DNA of 16,026 bases, from NCBI GenBank assembly GCA_025359585.1, contig JANYFX010000695.1, positions 1 to 16,026 of the forward strand, given 5' to 3'. The DNA is from Rhizobacter sp. (GTDB lineage: Bacteria; Pseudomonadota; Gammaproteobacteria; Burkholderiales; Burkholderiaceae_C). Below, one piece after another: positions 1 to 7,489 of the stretch (the first letter of the stretch is position 1; each line of letters starts with the position of its first letter). The notes under the pieces were generated by a model, which saw nothing but the letters and a program-made list of their open reading frames with translations, ran no database searches and had not been told where the DNA came from. The translations under genes and the position numbers were made by a program.

Positions 1-804
1 GGCCCGCCGCCACCGCCTGCCGGCGCCAAGGACCTGCTCGGTCAAGCCAACCTGTCCGACGAGATGCGGGCCGGCAGGCTGGACCTGATCTGGGCCGAAG
101 CCGACGCCTTCGCCGACTCTCCCGACAAGGTCATCGACCACCGGCGCCAGGGCCTGTCTGCCGCTCGCACCGACGGGCCCACCGTGCGCCAGAGCCTGAT
201 GACCGAGCTGCTGCTGGCGCGCCATGACGTGCTCGTGTCGTCGCCCTACATGGTGCCCGACCGTTCGGTGATGGAAGACATCCGCGAAGGCCGGCTGTGG
301 GGCGTGCCGATCACCATCATCACGAACTCGCTGGCCTCGACCGACGAACCGCTGGTGCATGCGGGCTACCGGCGCTACCGCAACGAAATGCTCGACCTCG
401 GCGTGCAGCTGTACGAGGTGGCGCCGAGCCGGATTCAGAGCAGCAGGAACCTCGGCTCTTTCGGGCATTCGATCGGGCGCTTTCACGCCAAGGCCGCGGC
501 CATCGACGGCCAGCTGATGTTCATCGGCTCGCTGAACTTCGACCCGCGGTCGGAAAAGCACAACACCGAGCTCGGTTTCCTGATCCGCAGCCCGGAGCTC
601 ACCGGCCAATTGCTGAAACTCGCCGAGGTCGTGAAGAACGAAGCGGCCTACCGCGTGCGCCTGGGCAAGGACACCGGCGAGCTCGAGTGGCACATCACCA
701 CGCCCGAGGGCCAGCAGACCTTCTTCGAAGAGCCCGACACGGGCTGGTGGGAACGGGCCTTGCTGTGGCTGGTCGGGCCGCTCGTGCCAGAAGGCCACCT
801 CTGA
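1..804 (+). CDS. clsC: Cardiolipin synthase, ClsC-type (phospholipase D family), 5'-truncated
   Basis: The reading frame is open from base 1 and ends with TGA at 802-804, so only the C-terminal ~267 codons are present. The second HKD motif of the phospholipase D superfamily is intact at about 484-537 (H-x-K-x4-D, then G-S-x-N), followed by the usual FDPRSEKHNTELGF stretch. Upstream are SSPYMVPD and the TNSLASTDEPLVHAGY block, and near the end RVRLGKDTGELEW, both typical of ClsC/YmdC-like synthases rather than ClsA. The first HKD motif must lie before the window. Family role: transesterification of phospholipids to cardiolipin at the inner membrane; ClsC of E. coli uses phosphatidylethanolamine plus phosphatidylglycerol. 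The ATG at 64 is internal, not the start. It is followed 37 bases later by the DAHP synthase gene on the same strand, with no obvious functional link. Family is certain; the ClsC subtype is likely. Confidence 0.88.
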   Translation, partial: GPPPPPAGAKDLLGQANLSDEMRAGRLDLIWAEADAFADSPDKVIDHRRQGLSAARTDGPTVRQSLMTELLLARHDVLVSSPYMVPDRSVMEDIREGRLWGVPITIITNSLASTDEPLVHAGYRRYRNEMLDLGVQLYEVAPSRIQSSRNLGSFGHSIGRFHAKAAAIDGQLMFIGSLNFDPRSEKHNTELGFLIRSPELTGQLLKLAEVVKNEAAYRVRLGKDTGELEWHITTPEGQQTFFEEPDTGWWERALLWLVGPLVPEGHL

Positions 805-841
805 CACCTTCCGCGATGCCCGACACTCGCCCGACATTCCC

Positions 842-1960
842 ATGAACGACCTCGACGACCCCTTCCACGACCGCGAGGTCGGCAGCCGCGACAGCACGCT
901 GGACACCACGCGCATCGACGACGTGCGCATCGGCGCCGTGCGGCCGCTGATCACGCCGGCGCTGCTGCAGGAACGCGTGCCGGTGCGCGACAACACGCTG
1001 GCGCTGGTGGAGAGCAGCCGCGCCGCGATCGCCGACGTATTGCACGGCCGCGACGACCGGCTGATCGTCGTCGTCGGCCCGTGTTCGATCCACGACCACG
1101 ACCAGGCGATCGAATACGGCACGCGCCTCAAAGCGGTGGCGGATTCGCTCGGCGACGATCTGCTGATCGTGATGCGCAGCTATTTCGAAAAGCCGCGCAC
1201 GACGGTCGGATGGAAGGGCTACATCAACGACCCGCACCTGGACGGCAGCTTCGCCATCAACGAAGGCCTGGAGCGCGCGCGCCGCCTGCTGCTGGAGCTG
1301 ACGACGCTGGGCCTGCCCACCGGCACCGAGTTCCTCGACCTGCTGAGCCCGCAGTTCATCGCCGACCTGATCGGCTGGGGCGCGATCGGCGCGCGCACCA
1401 CCGAAAGCCAGAGCCACCGCCAGCTCGCCTCGGGCCTGAGCTGCGCGGTCGGCTTCAAGAACGGCACCGACGGTGGCGTGCGCGTGGCGGCCGACGCGAT
1501 CCTCGCCGCGCGTGCGCCGCACGCTTTCATGGGCATGACGAAGATGGGCGTGGCCGCGATCTTCGAGACCCGTGGCAACGACGACTGCCACGTGATTTTG
1601 CGCGGTGGCAAGGCGCCGAACTACGACGCTGCGCACGTCGCGTCGAGCTGCGAGTTGCTGCGCGCGGCCGGGCTGCGCGAACAGGTGATGGTCGACGTAT
1701 CGCACGGCAACAGCAGCAAGCAGCACCAGCGTCAGATCGTCGTCGCGCACGACGTGGCGGCGCAGATCGCAGGCGGCGAGCGGCGCATCTGCGGCGTGAT
1801 GATCGAGAGCCACCTCGAAGAAGGCCGGCAGGACCTGGTGCCCGGCGTGCCGCTCCGACACGGCGTGTCGATCACCGACGCCTGCATCGGTTTTGCGCAG
1901 ACCGTGCCGGTGTTGCTGGCGCTGGCCGGCGCCGTGCGCACGCGGCGCGCCATGGCCTGA
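842..1960 (+). CDS. aroG: 3-deoxy-7-phosphoheptulonate (DAHP) synthase, class I
   Basis: A 372-residue protein condensing phosphoenolpyruvate and erythrose 4-phosphate to DAHP, the first step of the shikimate pathway, in the cytoplasm. Class I (AroFGH) signatures are all visible: GPCSIHD with metal-ligand Cys81, RSYFEKPRTTVGWKG (112-126), GARTTESQSHR (183-193), VSHGNSSKQ with His288, IESHLEEG with Glu322, and SITDACIGF with Asp346; these match the Cys/His/Glu/Asp metal site of E. coli AroG. Length is normal for the family (about 350-370). The ATG at 842 is the first plausible start after the preceding stop; no strong Shine-Dalgarno precedes it. Which aromatic amino acid inhibits the enzyme cannot be read with confidence, so the symbol is family-level (AroG/AroF/AroH). 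The 113 bases after it contain phased ATCGGC repeats. Confidence 0.95.
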   Translation: MNDLDDPFHDREVGSRDSTLDTTRIDDVRIGAVRPLITPALLQERVPVRDNTLALVESSRAAIADVLHGRDDRLIVVVGPCSIHDHDQAIEYGTRLKAVADSLGDDLLIVMRSYFEKPRTTVGWKGYINDPHLDGSFAINEGLERARRLLLELTTLGLPTGTEFLDLLSPQFIADLIGWGAIGARTTESQSHRQLASGLSCAVGFKNGTDGGVRVAADAILAARAPHAFMGMTKMGVAAIFETRGNDDCHVILRGGKAPNYDAAHVASSCELLRAAGLREQVMVDVSHGNSSKQHQRQIVVAHDVAAQIAGGERRICGVMIESHLEEGRQDLVPGVPLRHGVSITDACIGFAQTVPVLLALAGAVRTRRAMA

Positions 1961-1973
1961 GCTCGGCCAGGGT

Positions 1974-2001
1974 ATCGGCGCCAAATCGGCACGGAATCGG
2001 C
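1974..2001 (+). repeat. Three phased ATCGGC direct repeats, 11-bp period
   Basis: The hexamer ATCGGC occurs at 1974-1979, 1985-1990 and 1996-2001, exactly 11 bp apart, so all three lie on about the same face of the helix. The first and third copies run into the palindrome GGCGCC. The array lies in the non-coding interval between the DAHP synthase stop and the small flagellar-like gene. It could be a protein-binding array for the downstream gene; chance in GC-rich DNA is also possible. Confidence 0.4.
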
Positions 2002-2073
2002 CGGCGCCATGGCCCACGAAACACGGCCTGCGCTCTAAACTGGTTGCGAACACTTCAGCTTGTCCAGCCCACC

Positions 2074-2373
2074 ATGATGTCCGTTTCCGCGATCGCCTTG
2101 TCGGGCATGAACGCAGCGCAGACCGGCCTGCAGGTGACGTCGCACAACATCGCGAACCTCAACACCGAAGGCTTTGTGCGCCAGCAGGTAGTTCAGTCAT
2201 CGGTGGCGCCGGCCGGCGTGAGCACCACGCTCACGCGCAGCGCCGAGCCGGGCGACGCGATGCTGACCGACATGGTCGGCCTGCTGCAGTCGAAGAACGC
2301 GTTCCTCGCCAACCTGGCGGTGTTTCGCCACCAGGACGACGCGCTCGGCTCACTCCTCGACGCCGTGGCCTGA
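2074..2373 (+). CDS. Mini flagellar rod/hook-like protein (flagellar N- and C-terminal motifs only)
   Basis: A 99-residue protein. Residues about 6-31 (ALSGMNAAQTGLQVTSHNIA, then NLNTEGFVRQQ) match the N-terminal helix motif of axial flagellar proteins (FlgB/C/E/F/G/K, flg_bb_rod domain). Residues about 66-97 (DMVGLLQSKNAFLANLAVFR, then DDALGSLLDAV) match their C-terminal motif. In normal family members (about 130-500 residues) a large middle domain separates these coiled-coil termini; here only about 35 residues do. Two adjacent ATGs (2074, 2077) could start it. No other flagellar gene is in the window. It may be a small axial or adaptor protein of the FlgC type, or a decayed paralogue; the intact frame and conserved termini argue for function. 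It ends 22 bases from the convergent aldolase gene. Family assignment is confident, the role is unknown. Confidence 0.75.
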   Translation: MMSVSAIALSGMNAAQTGLQVTSHNIANLNTEGFVRQQVVQSSVAPAGVSTTLTRSAEPGDAMLTDMVGLLQSKNAFLANLAVFRHQDDALGSLLDAVA

Positions 2374-2395
2374 GCGGCCACGCAAAACGTCTCTC

Positions 2396-3160
2396 TCAGC
2401 CCTTGGTGCGCATCGCCGACAGGAACTGTTGCGAGCCGGCCGCGAGCATGCGCGCGTCGGAACCGAGCGTGACGAAGCGGTAACCCATCGCGACGCGGGC
2501 CAGCGCCCCGGCGGCCACACCGTTGTGGATGCCGCACTGCACACCGTGCGCCTTGGCGCGCTCGGCGATGTGGGCAATCGCCTGCGCGACCGGTGGGTCG
2601 ACGTCGTCGAACACCGGCCGGCAACCCATCGACAGCGACAGGTCCGACGGGCCGATGTAGATCGCGTCGAGCCCCTCGACCGAGAGGATGTCGTCGAGCT
2701 TGTCGAGCGCCTGCGCGGTTTCGATCATCGCGAACGCGACCACCGTGTCGTTGGCCGCAGCGGGATAGTCGGCGCCACCGTACAGCAGCGCGCGCACCGG
2801 GCCGAAGCTGCGCGTGCCACGCGGCGCGTAGTGCGTGTAGGCGACGAGCTTCTGGGCGTCTTCACGGCTGTTGACCATCGGGCAGATCACGCCGTAGGCA
2901 CCCGCGTCGAGCGACTTCATGATGATGCCCGGCTCCAGCCACGGCACCCGCACCACAGGCACCGTGGCGGTGGTCGAGATCGCCTGCAGCATCGTCACCA
3001 TCGCGGCGTAGTCGATCACACCGTGCTGCAGATCGATGGTGAGCGAGTCCCAGCCCTGGTGCGCCATGGTCTCGGCCGAGAAACTGTTGCCGATCGCGAG
3101 CCAGCCGTTGACCACGGCCTGGTCGTTTTTCCACATCGTGCGCAGGCGGTTTTCTCTCAT
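2396..3160 (-). CDS. HpcH/HpaI-family class II aldolase (GarL/HpaI-like)
   Basis: A 254-residue cytoplasmic metal-dependent pyruvate aldolase. The active-site set of E. coli HpaI/GarL can be placed: IDLQHG with His46, VRVPW with Arg71, FAMIETAQAL with Glu147 (metal) and YIGPSDLSLSMG with Asp173 (metal), plus APRGTRSFGP (112-121). Such enzymes cleave 2-keto-3-deoxy acids to pyruvate and an aldehyde. The start is the ATG at 3160 because GGAG lies just upstream and homology begins there; the frame continues further 5' without family similarity. It is the last gene of the kdgD-ALDH-bug-hpaI run, 37 bases after bug. Beside KdgD the most attractive substrate is 5-dehydro-4-deoxyglucarate (GarL reaction, giving pyruvate and tartronate semialdehyde), but 4-hydroxy-2-oxoheptanedioate-type substrates are equally compatible with the sequence. 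Family certain, substrate inferred. Confidence 0.92.
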   Translation of the reverse strand: MRENRLRTMWKNDQAVVNGWLAIGNSFSAETMAHQGWDSLTIDLQHGVIDYAAMVTMLQAISTTATVPVVRVPWLEPGIIMKSLDAGAYGVICPMVNSREDAQKLVAYTHYAPRGTRSFGPVRALLYGGADYPAAANDTVVAFAMIETAQALDKLDDILSVEGLDAIYIGPSDLSLSMGCRPVFDDVDPPVAQAIAHIAERAKAHGVQCGIHNGVAAGALARVAMGYRFVTLGSDARMLAAGSQQFLSAMRTKG

Positions 3161-3197
3161 GGGGATCTCCGGTGTCGGGTGGTGGGGGCTTTGAAGC

Positions 3198-4169
3198 TCA
3201 GTCGAGCTTGACGCCACTTTGCGTGACCACGCTCGCCCATTTGATGCGCTCGCGGTCGAAGAACTGCGTGAACTCGGGTGGCGACATCGTATAGACCTCG
3301 GCACCCTGCGCCGTCAGACGCGAGCGCACTTCGGGTGAGCGAATGATGCGGGTCAACTCGGCGGCGAGCCGCGCCACCACTGCGGGCGGCGTACCGTTCG
3401 GCACGAGCACGCCCTGCCAGGTGCCCGACTCGAAACCCTTCACGCCCTGCTCGGCGATGGTGGGCACGTCGGGCAGCATCGGCACGCGCGTGGCGCGCGA
3501 CACGCCCAGCACCTTGAGCTTGCCCGACTGCACGAAGAGCAGCGTGGCGAGCATGCCGTTCATCAGCACCTGGGTCTGGCCGCCGATCGTGTCCTGGATC
3601 GCCTGCGAGCCCCCCTTGTACGGGATGTATTCCCACTTCGCGCCGCTGGCGCGTTCGACCGCCACGCCCGCCATGTGCGGCGCGCTGCCCATCGCGGTGA
3701 CGGCGAAGTTGAGCTTGGTGGTCTTCGACAGCGCGACCAGTTCCTTGAGGTTGTTCGCCGGCACCGACGGGTGCACCACCAGCAGGTGCGGCGAATAGGC
3801 CAGCATGCCGACGCCGCTCAGGTCCTTGCTCGGGTCGAAGGGCAGCTTGTTGTAGACCGACGAGGTGATCGCAAGCGCGCCCACGTCGCACAGCAGCAGC
3901 GTGTAGCCGTCGGCCGGCGACTTGGCGACGACATCCGTGCCGGTGTTGCCGTTGGCGCCGGGTTTGTTCTCGACGACGACGGTCTGCTTGAGCGCTTCCG
4001 ACAGCGGCTGGCTGATGGCGCGCGCGATGATGTCGGACGAGCCGCCCGGCGTGTAGGGCACGACGATGCGGATCGGCTTGGCCGGCCAGGCCTGGGCCTG
4101 TGTGGAGGCGGGGGCGACCAGCAGGGCGCTGCAGGCCACCAGCGCCGATGACAAGGTGCGAAGTTTCAT
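3198..4169 (-). CDS. Bug-family periplasmic solute-binding protein (tripartite tricarboxylate transporter type, TctC-like)
   Basis: A 323-residue exported protein: signal peptide about 1-26 (positive MKLR, hydrophobic core, AQA cleavage region), then the Bug hallmark WPAKPIRIVVPYTPGGSSDI, followed by VVVENKPGANGNTGTD and the SPADGYTLLL stretch. Length is typical of the family (about 320). These proteins bind carboxylates in the periplasm and may deliver them to TctA/TctB membrane partners. No tctA or tctB gene is here, so it is an orphan Bug, which is common in Burkholderiales. It starts 17 bases after the aldehyde dehydrogenase stop, with GGGAG upstream of its ATG, so it is co-transcribed with the aldarate genes. 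The likely ligand is a sugar acid or a keto acid intermediate (inferred from context); a sensory rather than transport role is possible. Confidence 0.94.
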   Translation of the reverse strand: MKLRTLSSALVACSALLVAPASTQAQAWPAKPIRIVVPYTPGGSSDIIARAISQPLSEALKQTVVVENKPGANGNTGTDVVAKSPADGYTLLLCDVGALAITSSVYNKLPFDPSKDLSGVGMLAYSPHLLVVHPSVPANNLKELVALSKTTKLNFAVTAMGSAPHMAGVAVERASGAKWEYIPYKGGSQAIQDTIGGQTQVLMNGMLATLLFVQSGKLKVLGVSRATRVPMLPDVPTIAEQGVKGFESGTWQGVLVPNGTPPAVVARLAAELTRIIRSPEVRSRLTAQGAEVYTMSPPEFTQFFDRERIKWASVVTQSGVKLD

Positions 4170-4186
4170 GCGGTCTCCCAGGCCCC

Positions 4187-5626
4187 TCAGGCCAGTGTGT
4201 AGGCGGTCTTCACGGTCGTGTAGAACTCGGCCGCGTAACGGCCCTGTTCGCGCGAGCCGTAGCTCGAAGCCTTGCGGCCGCCGAAAGGCACGTGGTAGTC
4301 CACCCCCGCGGTCGGCAGGTTGACCATCACCATGCCGGCTTGCGCGTGGCGCTTGAAGTGCGTGGCATGTTTGAGCGAGGTCGTCGCGATGCCCGTCGCC
4401 AGACCGAACGGCGTGTCGTTGGCGAGGAACAAGGCTTCTTCATAATTCTTCGCGCGCAGCACGCTGACCACCGGGCCGAAGATTTCCTCGGTGTTGATGC
4501 GCATCGCAGGCGTCGTTTCGGTGAACAGCGCCGGCGCGAAGTAGAAGCCCGGCGCGCCATCGACGTTGTGCGCGATGGCCTGCCCGCCAGCGGCGAGCTT
4601 CGCGCCTTCGGCCTGGCCGATGGCGATGTATTCGAGGTCTTGCGCGAGCTGGCGTTCGTCGACAACCGGGCCGATGTCGGTGCCTTTTTTGCGCGCGTCG
4701 TCGACCTTCAGCGTCTTGATGCGGTCGACCATCGCGGCCACGAAACGATCGTGGATGCCTTCGGTGACGATGACCCGCGACGAAGCCGTGCAGCGTTGTC
4801 CAGTGGAGAAAAACCCGCTCTGCAGTGCGCAGTTCACGGCCACGTCGAGCTCGGCGTCGTCGAGCACGACGAACGGGTTCTTGCCACCCATCTCGAGCTG
4901 GAACTTGGCCATGCGCGCGACACACGCCGCCGCCACGCGCTGGCCCGTGGCGACCGAGCCGGTGAAGCTGATGCCGGCCACGCGTGCATCGTCGAGCAGC
5001 ACGGTGCCGACTTCCGAGCCGCGCCCCATCACGAGGTTCAGCACGCCCTTGGGCAGGCCGCTGCGCGAGAGGATGTCGGCCAGCGCCCAGGCCGAACCCG
5101 GCACCAGATCGGCGGGCTTGAAAACGACGCAGTTGCCGTGCGCGAGCGCCGGCGCGATCTTCCAGGCCGGTATCGCGATCGGAAAGTTCCACGGCGTGAT
5201 CAGCCCGATCACACCGAGCGGCTCGCGCGTGATCTCGACACCGACGCCTGGCCGCACCGAAGGCATGGTCTCGCCACCCGGGCGCAGCGCCTCACCTGCA
5301 AAGTACTTGAAGATGTTGCCGGCGCGGGCCACTTCGCCGATCGCTTCGGGCAGCGTCTTGCCTTCTTCGCGCGCCAGCAGGTCGCCGAGCTCGGCGCGCC
5401 GCGCCAGGATCTCGGTGCCGGCGGCATCGAGGATGTCGAAGCGCTGTTGCGGGGTCGAGAGCGACCAGGCCGGGAATGCCGCCTGTGCAGCGGCGACCGC
5501 GCTGCGCGCCTGCGCTGCATCGGCCTGCGCGTATTCGCCGACGAGGTCGCGGGTATCGGAAGGGTTGATGTTGCGCGAGACGCGGGCGCCTTCCACCCAT
5601 TCGCCGTTGATCAGATTCTTGTGCAT
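4187..5626 (-). CDS. NAD(P)-dependent aldehyde dehydrogenase, probable 2,5-dioxovalerate (2-oxoglutarate semialdehyde) dehydrogenase
   Basis: A 479-residue cytoplasmic ALDH-superfamily enzyme. Visible motifs: TPWNFP with Asn147, the cofactor-binding FKPAD with Lys170, FTGS (221-224), LEMGGKNP with general base Glu245, GQRCTASSR with catalytic Cys279, and EEIFGPV with Glu381. Placement directly behind kdgD (42 bases, with a GAAGG ribosome-binding site) strongly suggests that it oxidises the KdgD product 2-oxoglutarate semialdehyde to 2-oxoglutarate, feeding the citric acid cycle. Succinate-semialdehyde and other ALDHs share these motifs, so the substrate rests on context. The ATG at 5626 begins the conserved LINGEW segment. 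All catalytic residues are present and nothing looks damaged. The strand opposite carries a long open frame that is only a GC-bias shadow. Confidence 0.93.
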   Translation of the reverse strand: MHKNLINGEWVEGARVSRNINPSDTRDLVGEYAQADAAQARSAVAAAQAAFPAWSLSTPQQRFDILDAAGTEILARRAELGDLLAREEGKTLPEAIGEVARAGNIFKYFAGEALRPGGETMPSVRPGVGVEITREPLGVIGLITPWNFPIAIPAWKIAPALAHGNCVVFKPADLVPGSAWALADILSRSGLPKGVLNLVMGRGSEVGTVLLDDARVAGISFTGSVATGQRVAAACVARMAKFQLEMGGKNPFVVLDDAELDVAVNCALQSGFFSTGQRCTASSRVIVTEGIHDRFVAAMVDRIKTLKVDDARKKGTDIGPVVDERQLAQDLEYIAIGQAEGAKLAAGGQAIAHNVDGAPGFYFAPALFTETTPAMRINTEEIFGPVVSVLRAKNYEEALFLANDTPFGLATGIATTSLKHATHFKRHAQAGMVMVNLPTAGVDYHVPFGGRKASSYGSREQGRYAAEFYTTVKTAYTLA

Positions 5627-5668
5627 GAGGCCTTCTTTCGATGCGTGAAGTGGGTGAAGAGAAGGGTT

Positions 5669-6580
5669 TTACTGCGGCCCGAGGCCCTGGATCAATTCGC
5701 GCAATTGTTCGAACTCGGCCGGCTTCAGGTCTGACAGCGGCGGGCGCACCGGGCCGGCCGTGTGGCCGACGATCGTGGCGCCGGCTTTCACGATGCTCAC
5801 GGCATACCCCTGGCCGCGGTTGCGGATCTCGAGGTAGGGCAGGAAGAATTGGTCGAGCAGCCGGCCCGTGGTGACCCTGTCGCCGGCGGCGTAGGCGTTG
5901 TAAAACTCCATCGCGGTGCGCGGAATGAAGTTGAACGCCGCCGACGAATACACCGGCACACCGAGCGCCTTGTAGGCATGCGCATACACCTCGGCCGTGG
6001 GCAGCCCGCCGAGGTAGGCGAAACGGTCACCCATCTTCTGGCGCACCGCGACCATCATCTCGATGTCGCCCAGCCCGTCCTTGTAGCCGATCAGGTTCGG
6101 GCAGCGTTCGGCCAGTCGCGCCAGCGACGCCGGCGCGAGGCGGCAGCTGCCGCGGTTGTAGACGATCACACCCAGGCGCACGCTGGCGCAGACGGCGGCC
6201 ACGTGTTCGACCAGCCCGTCCTGCGTCGCTTCGGTCAGGTACGGCGGCAGAAGCAGCAGGCCCTGCGCGCCGACCCGTTCCGCCTCCTGTGCGTACTTGA
6301 TCGCCAGCGTGGTGCCGCCACCGGCGCCGGCGACGATGGGCACGCGCCCGCGGCAGGTCTCGACCGCGGTGCGCACCACGTCGGCGAACTCGCCCGGTTC
6401 GAGCGAGAAGAACTCGCCGGTACCGCCGGCCGCGAACAGCACGGTCGCGCCGTAAGGCATCAGCCATTCGAGCCGCTCGGTGTAGCCGCGCGGCTCGAAG
6501 CGCAGCGCAGCGTCGAAGTCGGTCAGCGGAAATGACAGCAGGCCGGAAGACAGGGCGTGTTTGAGTTCTTGCGGGGTCAT
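5669..6580 (-). CDS. kdgD: 5-dehydro-4-deoxyglucarate dehydratase
   Basis: A 303-residue protein of the dihydrodipicolinate synthase/N-acetylneuraminate lyase (TIM barrel, Schiff base) superfamily. The start (SGLLSFPLTDFDA, 12-24) and FAAGGTGEFFSLEPGEF (49-65) are characteristic of KdgD rather than DapA or KDPG-type aldolases. Schiff-base Lys167 lies in IGYKDG and the partner Tyr141 in VIVYNRG. The reaction is dehydration and decarboxylation of 5-dehydro-4-deoxy-D-glucarate to 2-oxoglutarate semialdehyde plus CO2, in the cytoplasm. It is the first gene of the minus-strand catabolic operon and has its own promoter and operator-like element at 6624-6661. The Shine-Dalgarno before the ATG is weak. 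The next gene, an aldehyde dehydrogenase, supplies the following step. Function is well supported by sequence and context. Confidence 0.94.
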   Translation of the reverse strand: MTPQELKHALSSGLLSFPLTDFDAALRFEPRGYTERLEWLMPYGATVLFAAGGTGEFFSLEPGEFADVVRTAVETCRGRVPIVAGAGGGTTLAIKYAQEAERVGAQGLLLLPPYLTEATQDGLVEHVAAVCASVRLGVIVYNRGSCRLAPASLARLAERCPNLIGYKDGLGDIEMMVAVRQKMGDRFAYLGGLPTAEVYAHAYKALGVPVYSSAAFNFIPRTAMEFYNAYAAGDRVTTGRLLDQFFLPYLEIRNRGQGYAVSIVKAGATIVGHTAGPVRPPLSDLKPAEFEQLRELIQGLGPQ

Positions 6581-6623
6581 GGTGAGGTTTTCAGGCGACG
6601 AACGAACCTGATTTGCGAATCTT

Positions 6624-6643
6624 GTTGTCAGTCATCATACAAC
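6624..6643 (-). promoter_or_regulatory. Probable GntR operator of the kdgD operon
   Basis: Read on the minus strand this 20-bp element is GTTGTA followed by two 7-bp YGAYRAC units (TGATGAC, TGACAAC). The outer arms GTTGT and ACAAC are inverted. It matches the element at 7490-7509 upstream of udh at 15 of 20 positions, all five differences being transitions. It overlaps the -10 hexamer of the kdgD promoter, the expected place for a repressor. The TTGT/ACAA arms resemble FadR-type GntR sites, and the gntR gene is adjacent. The protein-operator pairing is inferred. Confidence 0.7.
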
Positions 6644-6661
6644 TAGGTCGATGGAAGTCAA
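6634..6661 (-). promoter_or_regulatory. Sigma-70 promoter of the kdgD operon
   Basis: On the minus strand TTGACT (plus coordinates 6656-6661) is followed after 16 bases by TATGAT (6634-6639). Both hexamers match the sigma-70 consensus at five of six positions. The predicted start point is about 45 bases upstream of the kdgD ATG. The -10 hexamer is embedded in the operator-like 20-mer, implying repression by steric block. Confidence 0.65.
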
Positions 6662-6694
6662 CCGCCTTTCGCCGGCCGCGCGCCGCGTTTCGGC

Positions 6695-7429
6695 TCAGGC
6701 GGCGACGCCGCTGTTGGCGCGCCGGCGCCGCTCGCGGCTGTTCGCCAGGTGCGTGCGCATGGCCGCGCGCGCGGCGTCCGGGTCCTGGTTGGCGATGGCG
6801 TCGCAGATGTTCTCGTGCTCGCCGTTGACGCGCCGGAGGTAGCCCCGCCGCTCTTCGCTCAGCGCCTCGGCCGGGTCGAGCCGGGCGCGCGGAATGATCA
6901 TCAGTCCGAGTGTGCCCATCAGGTCGGTGAAGTGCGGGTTCTGCGTGGCACGCGCGATCTCGAGGTGGAACTGGAAGTCGGGCCCGACCGCGTCGCGGCC
7001 TTCTTCGATCGCGCTCGCAAAAGCGTCGAGTGCGGTGCGCATTTCGCGCAGGTTTTCAGGGGTGCGACGCTGGGCGGCGAGGCCCGCGGCTTCGGTCTCG
7101 ACACCGATGCGCAATTCGAGCACCGCGATCACGTCGCGCAGGGTCGCGAACTGCTCGGGCGCGATGCGAAACGGCGTGGCGTCACCGAGGCCGACGACGA
7201 AGGTGCCGATGCCGTGGCGTGTCTCCACCAAGCCCGAGGCCTGCAGCTTGGAGATGGCCTCGCGTACCACGGTCCGGCTGACGCCGAACTCGGCCATGAT
7301 GGCCGCTTCGGTCGGCAGCTTGTCGCCCGGCGCGACGCGCCCGTCGCGCACGCGGTCGCCGATCGACTCGACCAGCTGCAGTGCCAGCGGGCGCGCTCGG
7401 CGGCGGGTGGGCAGCATTGTTTCCATCAT
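6695..7429 (-). CDS. GntR-family transcriptional regulator, FadR/FCD subfamily, probable regulator of the uronate locus
   Basis: A 244-residue DNA-binding regulator. The N-terminal winged helix-turn-helix (about 14-80) carries the GntR signature GDKLPTEAAIMAEFGVSRTV, then REAISKLQASGLVETRHGIG. The C-terminal FCD effector domain (about 95-230) has the metal/ligand residues Asp151 and His155 (DFQFHLEIA), His205 (EHENICD) and His227 (MRTHLANSR). The start is the first of two ATGs (7429, 7426), with GGAG upstream. The gene lies between the kdgD operon and the divergent udh operon, and similar elements occur in both flanking control regions, so it likely represses both and itself until an aldarate or uronate binds. 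It may correspond to GguR-type hexuronate regulators described in Proteobacteria, but that is from memory and was not checked. Family certain; regulon and effector inferred. Confidence 0.93.
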   Translation of the reverse strand: MMETMLPTRRRARPLALQLVESIGDRVRDGRVAPGDKLPTEAAIMAEFGVSRTVVREAISKLQASGLVETRHGIGTFVVGLGDATPFRIAPEQFATLRDVIAVLELRIGVETEAAGLAAQRRTPENLREMRTALDAFASAIEEGRDAVGPDFQFHLEIARATQNPHFTDLMGTLGLMIIPRARLDPAEALSEERRGYLRRVNGEHENICDAIANQDPDAARAAMRTHLANSRERRRRANSGVAA

Positions 7430-7459
7430 GGTCTCCGTGTATTCCCTGATATCTCAGCC

Positions 7460-7489
7460 TTGACTTCCGACTGTGAGCTGGCAAACAAT
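7460..7489 (+). promoter_or_regulatory. Candidate sigma-70 promoter of the udh-TRAP-lactonase operon
   Basis: TTGACT (7460-7465) is followed after 18 bases by AACAAT (7484-7489, four of six to consensus). The 9-mer TTGACTTCC is identical to the -35 region of the kdgD promoter. The operator-like element begins at the next base, 7490, so a bound regulator would cover the transcription start. The -10 is weak, so activation or a different -10 register is possible. Confidence 0.5.

Noticed and set aside
695..2053. Long open frame (452 codons) antisense to the DAHP synthase gene
   Set aside because: Arg/Ala/His-rich shadow of a strongly GC3-biased gene; no family similarity, and the opposite strand encodes a full catalytic protein.
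2374..2395. Possible terminator between the convergent mini-flagellar and aldolase genes
   Set aside because: Only 22 bases, with no stem of useful length.
4100..5734. 544-codon open frame antisense to the aldehyde dehydrogenase
   Set aside because: Composition typical of a shadow frame and without motifs; the ALDH frame carries all catalytic residues.
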